In this document: in pieces, positions 19,861 to 22,160 of the stretch
How the letters are laid out: the number at the start of each line of letters is the position of its first letter
Position numbering within the stretch: the first letter of the stretch is position 1
NCBI GenBank assembly: GCA_905250885.1
Contig: CAJNOQ010002917.1
Coordinates: forward strand, 1-22,160
Direction: 5' to 3'
Length of the DNA stretch: 22,160 nucleotides
Source of the DNA: Didymodactylos carnosus
Taxonomy: Eukaryota; Rotifera; Eurotatoria; Philodinida; Philodinidae
Notes under the pieces: generated by a model
What the model was told of the DNA's origin: nothing
The model's database searches: none
What the model saw: only the letters and a program-made list of their open reading frames with translations
Translations under genes and position numbers: made by a program

Positions 19861-20909
19861 TTCCCAATGGTCTATCCAAAACCTCAAACTGATATTTCAT
19901 TGGCTGTCAAAAAGAACAAATAAAAATTCATTTGTCTGAAAAACACCATTCATAAGGCCAGTTTTTTTTGAAAATGGCGCCTACTTAGCGACCATAGTCG
20001 TGTACGCAAATTCAGCAGGGTCTAAACGAAAAATGCCTGAATTTGAGCTTCCAAACTTAGCCTTGTATTAATAATTATTTATTTTCTGGCCTATAAGTAT
20101 TGATATTTAGTCACACTTTGTTAGAAACAATAAAGTCAGTCTCATGAGACAGTAGATTCTTTCTATAAAAGTTGGCCACGCATCATATTTTTCCGCAATT
20201 AACAATCTATCAGCAGCATCCATTTACTACATTCATGCATATTCCTGGGAAGCAAGACATAAACCAAACTCATGCAAGTGAAATAGAAAGTATATAACAA
20301 CCGTTCCTTATAAAAAAACGTCTTCTGTAGCAAATTACACAATCAAGTCTTTCTCGATTTTCTCTAGCCCCTCCACGTTTTATCTAGACGCTTATATATC
20401 GGCCTGAAAATAAATGTTTTCAATCGATGTTTTAAGTTTGTTGTATATATAACAGTATATTTTTTGGGAAGCAATTATATATTGTGGTAGCGCTTGAAAT
20501 TCTATATTAGTCTGTGCTTTCCTAGCTTGGATTTGAAATTAGTTGCGATCAAAAATTTTGAATATTATTAATGCCTCTCACATATCATAGCCCAAAGAAT
20601 TGTAAGGAGTACGATCTCTCAGCATTTTCTATTTTTCTCATATTTCTTTAGGATTCAAAGGTTTATGTTTTCTGAAGCAGATACGCCGCGAAAGACTCTA
20701 CAAAATCATTGCTAAACTTAAATTTCGGAACGTCAATCAAGGAAACTACGCAGATTATACGAAAGACGGAAAAATGGAGAGTTTGAAAATTTGATAATTT
20801 TTTCCACTTGAATCTTTTTCTCTTTATATGATTATGATTTACGTAAAAAAGGGTTGCAAAAATGAAAACTTTTTTTGTACTTTTGAATATGCTCTTTCTC
20901 GTGATCTAT
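19861..20909. other. Intergenic, with second Harbinger-like end
   Basis: No gene recognised. AAGGCCAGTTTTTTTT at 19954-19969 resembles the Harbinger left end (GGGGCCAGTTTCTTAA), 94 bp beyond the right end of the element above, so a second related copy may start here. An intron-like block (GTAAGGAG ... TTTCTTTAG) of 50 bp lies at 20602-20651 but does not join frames into a recognised protein. A 38-codon ATG frame at 20223-20107 (minus) reads MDAADRLLIAEKYDAW and is unassigned. Confidence 0.3.
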
Positions 20910-21032
20910 AAGAAAAAAAGAATACTTGAAGAAGCATGGAATGCAATCTATGAAAATGTGATACTTCGATACATTAACAATATTGAAAATATTTGTCAGC
21001 AAATAATTGCAAGTCAAGGTCGGGTGAAGTAC
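20910..21032 (+). mobile_element. Tc1/mariner transposase C-terminal fragment
   Basis: The frame reads KKKRILEEAWNAI, then YINNIENICQQIIASQG and RVKY. This follows the C-terminus of Tc1-like transposases, where L..AI.EAW..I is followed by a short helix, RC..VI.AKGG and TKY. A few codons beyond the Tyr are also open before the stop. The catalytic DDE domain and both terminal inverted repeats are not recognisable, so this is a small relic. Confidence 0.6.
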
Positions 21033-21265
21033 AGCATGACAGAAATTCAACCGCTATCAGAATATATATTACTTTTGTAAAATGTTATTTCTATGTTCAT
21101 AATAAATTTAGAGTTTGAGTCATACATCTATTTCTGGGTGAGATGCTGTATCAGGTGATGTGCGTTATCGTCTGCATACATCTTTTATTTTTTAATATAA
21201 TCATTTTGTTTCTGTTATCAGATCTAACGCGAGCAGTTGTTGAAAGTATTTGACGTTTTCTCTAG
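21033..21265. other. Spacer, nothing recognised
   Basis: AT-rich spacer between the Tc1 relic and the stop codon of the minus-strand Cys-rich gene candidate. An AATAAA at 21100-21105 on the plus strand is the only motif noted. Confidence 0.3.
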
Positions 21266-21813
21266 TTATCTAGTTATCATATTGATACAGTATTCTCGAG
21301 GTGCGACTGTAACATGTACTCCACAACTACGATTATCATCTTGTATTATTCCAAGAACAGCATTACTCCATTCGTTATATGGCATTTGACAATTTTCCGA
21401 TAAGAAACATTGGAGAGCATGGTTAGGTAGCCCATGGTTGATTGTTTTGTGAATAGCAAATGCTATTTTTGAATAATCGCACCAATCCCAGCTTTCCGGG
21501 CAACGACAGCAAAACTGTTTGTTGAGAAACACTTGATAGATGACAGATTTTCTCTACTCGTTTCTAAGTCTAGATAAAATCAGGAAAGGGTAGAGAAAAT
21601 CGATTTGAAATACTTAGATTGCTTGTACTTATCGAATTTTTTATGCGCTGATCTATATGCTAGTTGCGAAGTGTTTAAGTCAATGTCCAGTCTATCTGGG
21701 ACTATATGATTAGAATTCCTTTGTGAGTTTTTAACCAAGTTTGAGTGAATATTTATTTCACGTCCAACACACTGGTTGCTATGCGAAGTATTTGAATAAC
21801 ACATGGACTGCAT
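21266..21813 (-). CDS. Hypothetical Cys-rich protein, two exons
   Basis: Two minus-strand frames join through a 62-bp GT..AG intron (21613-21552) in matching phase: exon 21813-21614 and exon 21551-21266, giving 161 aa plus TAA. The first exon starts MQSMCYSNTSHSNQCVG and is Asn/Ser-rich. The second holds FCCRCPESWDWCDYSKIAF, INHGLPNHALQCFLSENC and SCGVHVTVAPREYC, with about nine cysteines. The intron length matches the introns of API5 and ZNRF, which supports a host gene. The first exon may not be the true start, because sequence upstream is also open in one frame. There is no clear signal peptide. I do not recognise the family and propose no function. Confidence 0.35.
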
Positions 21814-21920
21814 TTTGATAGGTCGAATATCTATTGGTTGAAATTTTAAGGGTTACACAAGTCGACAATCTTGAGATCATTTCTGACGGAATCTTGATTT
21901 CAGGGTATTGCTAAAAGACG

Positions 21921-22122
21921 CGAACACCCACGAACATCCACGAACACCCCCAAATTAAAATCTGAGTTAGGCAATCGATAGAGCTCGTCGAGCTGAGTAT
22001 AGTAATCCCTAACGAACACCCAAAAATTTTTTCATAGTTTCACTTTTTAAGCATACATTTTGAATGAACACCCACGAACATCCACGAACACCTACGAACA
22101 CCCAAAGAACACCCACGAACAC
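21921..22122. repeat. Degenerate 10-bp tandem repeat (CGAACACCCA)
   Basis: Three clean units lie at 21921-21950 (CGAACACCCA, CGAACATCCA, CGAACACCCC), a single unit near 22013-22022, and five to six units at 22065-22122 with small changes and one 11-bp unit. Another GAACACCC copy lies at 22139-22146. A three-unit order, including the CATCCA variant, is shared by the first and last blocks, so one block may be a copy of the other. The complement is G/T-rich (TGGGTGTTCG). Confidence 0.75.
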
Positions 22123-22160
22123 AAAGAAGAAAGGGTAAGAACACCCAAAAAAGTGTACCA

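Overview
This is eukaryotic DNA, AT-rich (roughly 30% GC by eye), with spliced genes whose introns are mostly about 50-60 bp, GT..AG, and easily read. I infer a bdelloid rotifer (Rotaria/Adineta type). The reasons are the small introns, two clearly animal genes (ZNRF-type RING ligase and API5), a plant-type DYW domain of the kind reported in bdelloids as a presumed horizontal acquisition, and a possible trans-splice acceptor just upstream of one gene. No single feature proves the taxon.

Layout. 1-2407: non-coding upstream region with short inverted repeats, one of which resembles a Harbinger terminus. 2408-3510 (+): complete four-exon ZNRF1/2-like E3 ligase, 223 aa. 3511-13187: a long gene-poor stretch rich in dead or non-autonomous mobile elements. 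It holds a LINE-like 3' tail (5744-5768), a TTAA-flanked hairpin MITE (6830-7003), a 0.77-kb TIR element (7279-8052), a 52-bp palindrome (8373-8424), the 3' part of a decayed LINE (8753-9500, minus), a second terminus of the TIR family (~10801-10854), a foldback element (11395-11700) and a weak Nprl3-like exon (11980-12208, minus). 13188-17137 (-): complete 13-exon API5 gene, 515 aa, whose largest intron carries a TTAA-bounded foldback element of about 0.88 kb. 17342-17644: piggyBac-like MITE with TTAA duplications. 17692-18022: scraps of coding-like sequence. 18087-18352 (-): C-terminal exon of a DYW-type PPR protein. 18398-19860: PIF/Harbinger element with a broken transposase and an internal inverted duplication, lying directly upstream of the DYW exon. 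20910-21032 (+): Tc1/mariner transposase C-terminus. 21266-21813 (-): possible two-exon Cys-rich gene of unknown function. 21921-22122: degenerate 10-bp tandem repeat.

The genes do not form an operon or pathway: two conserved single-copy-type genes sit in a transposon-rich landscape. The most unusual item is the DYW cytidine-deaminase-type exon, cut off upstream next to a Harbinger insertion. I saw no LTR, envelope or capsid element. Exon models were made by hand from splice sites and similarity to remembered family sequences; no database search was run.
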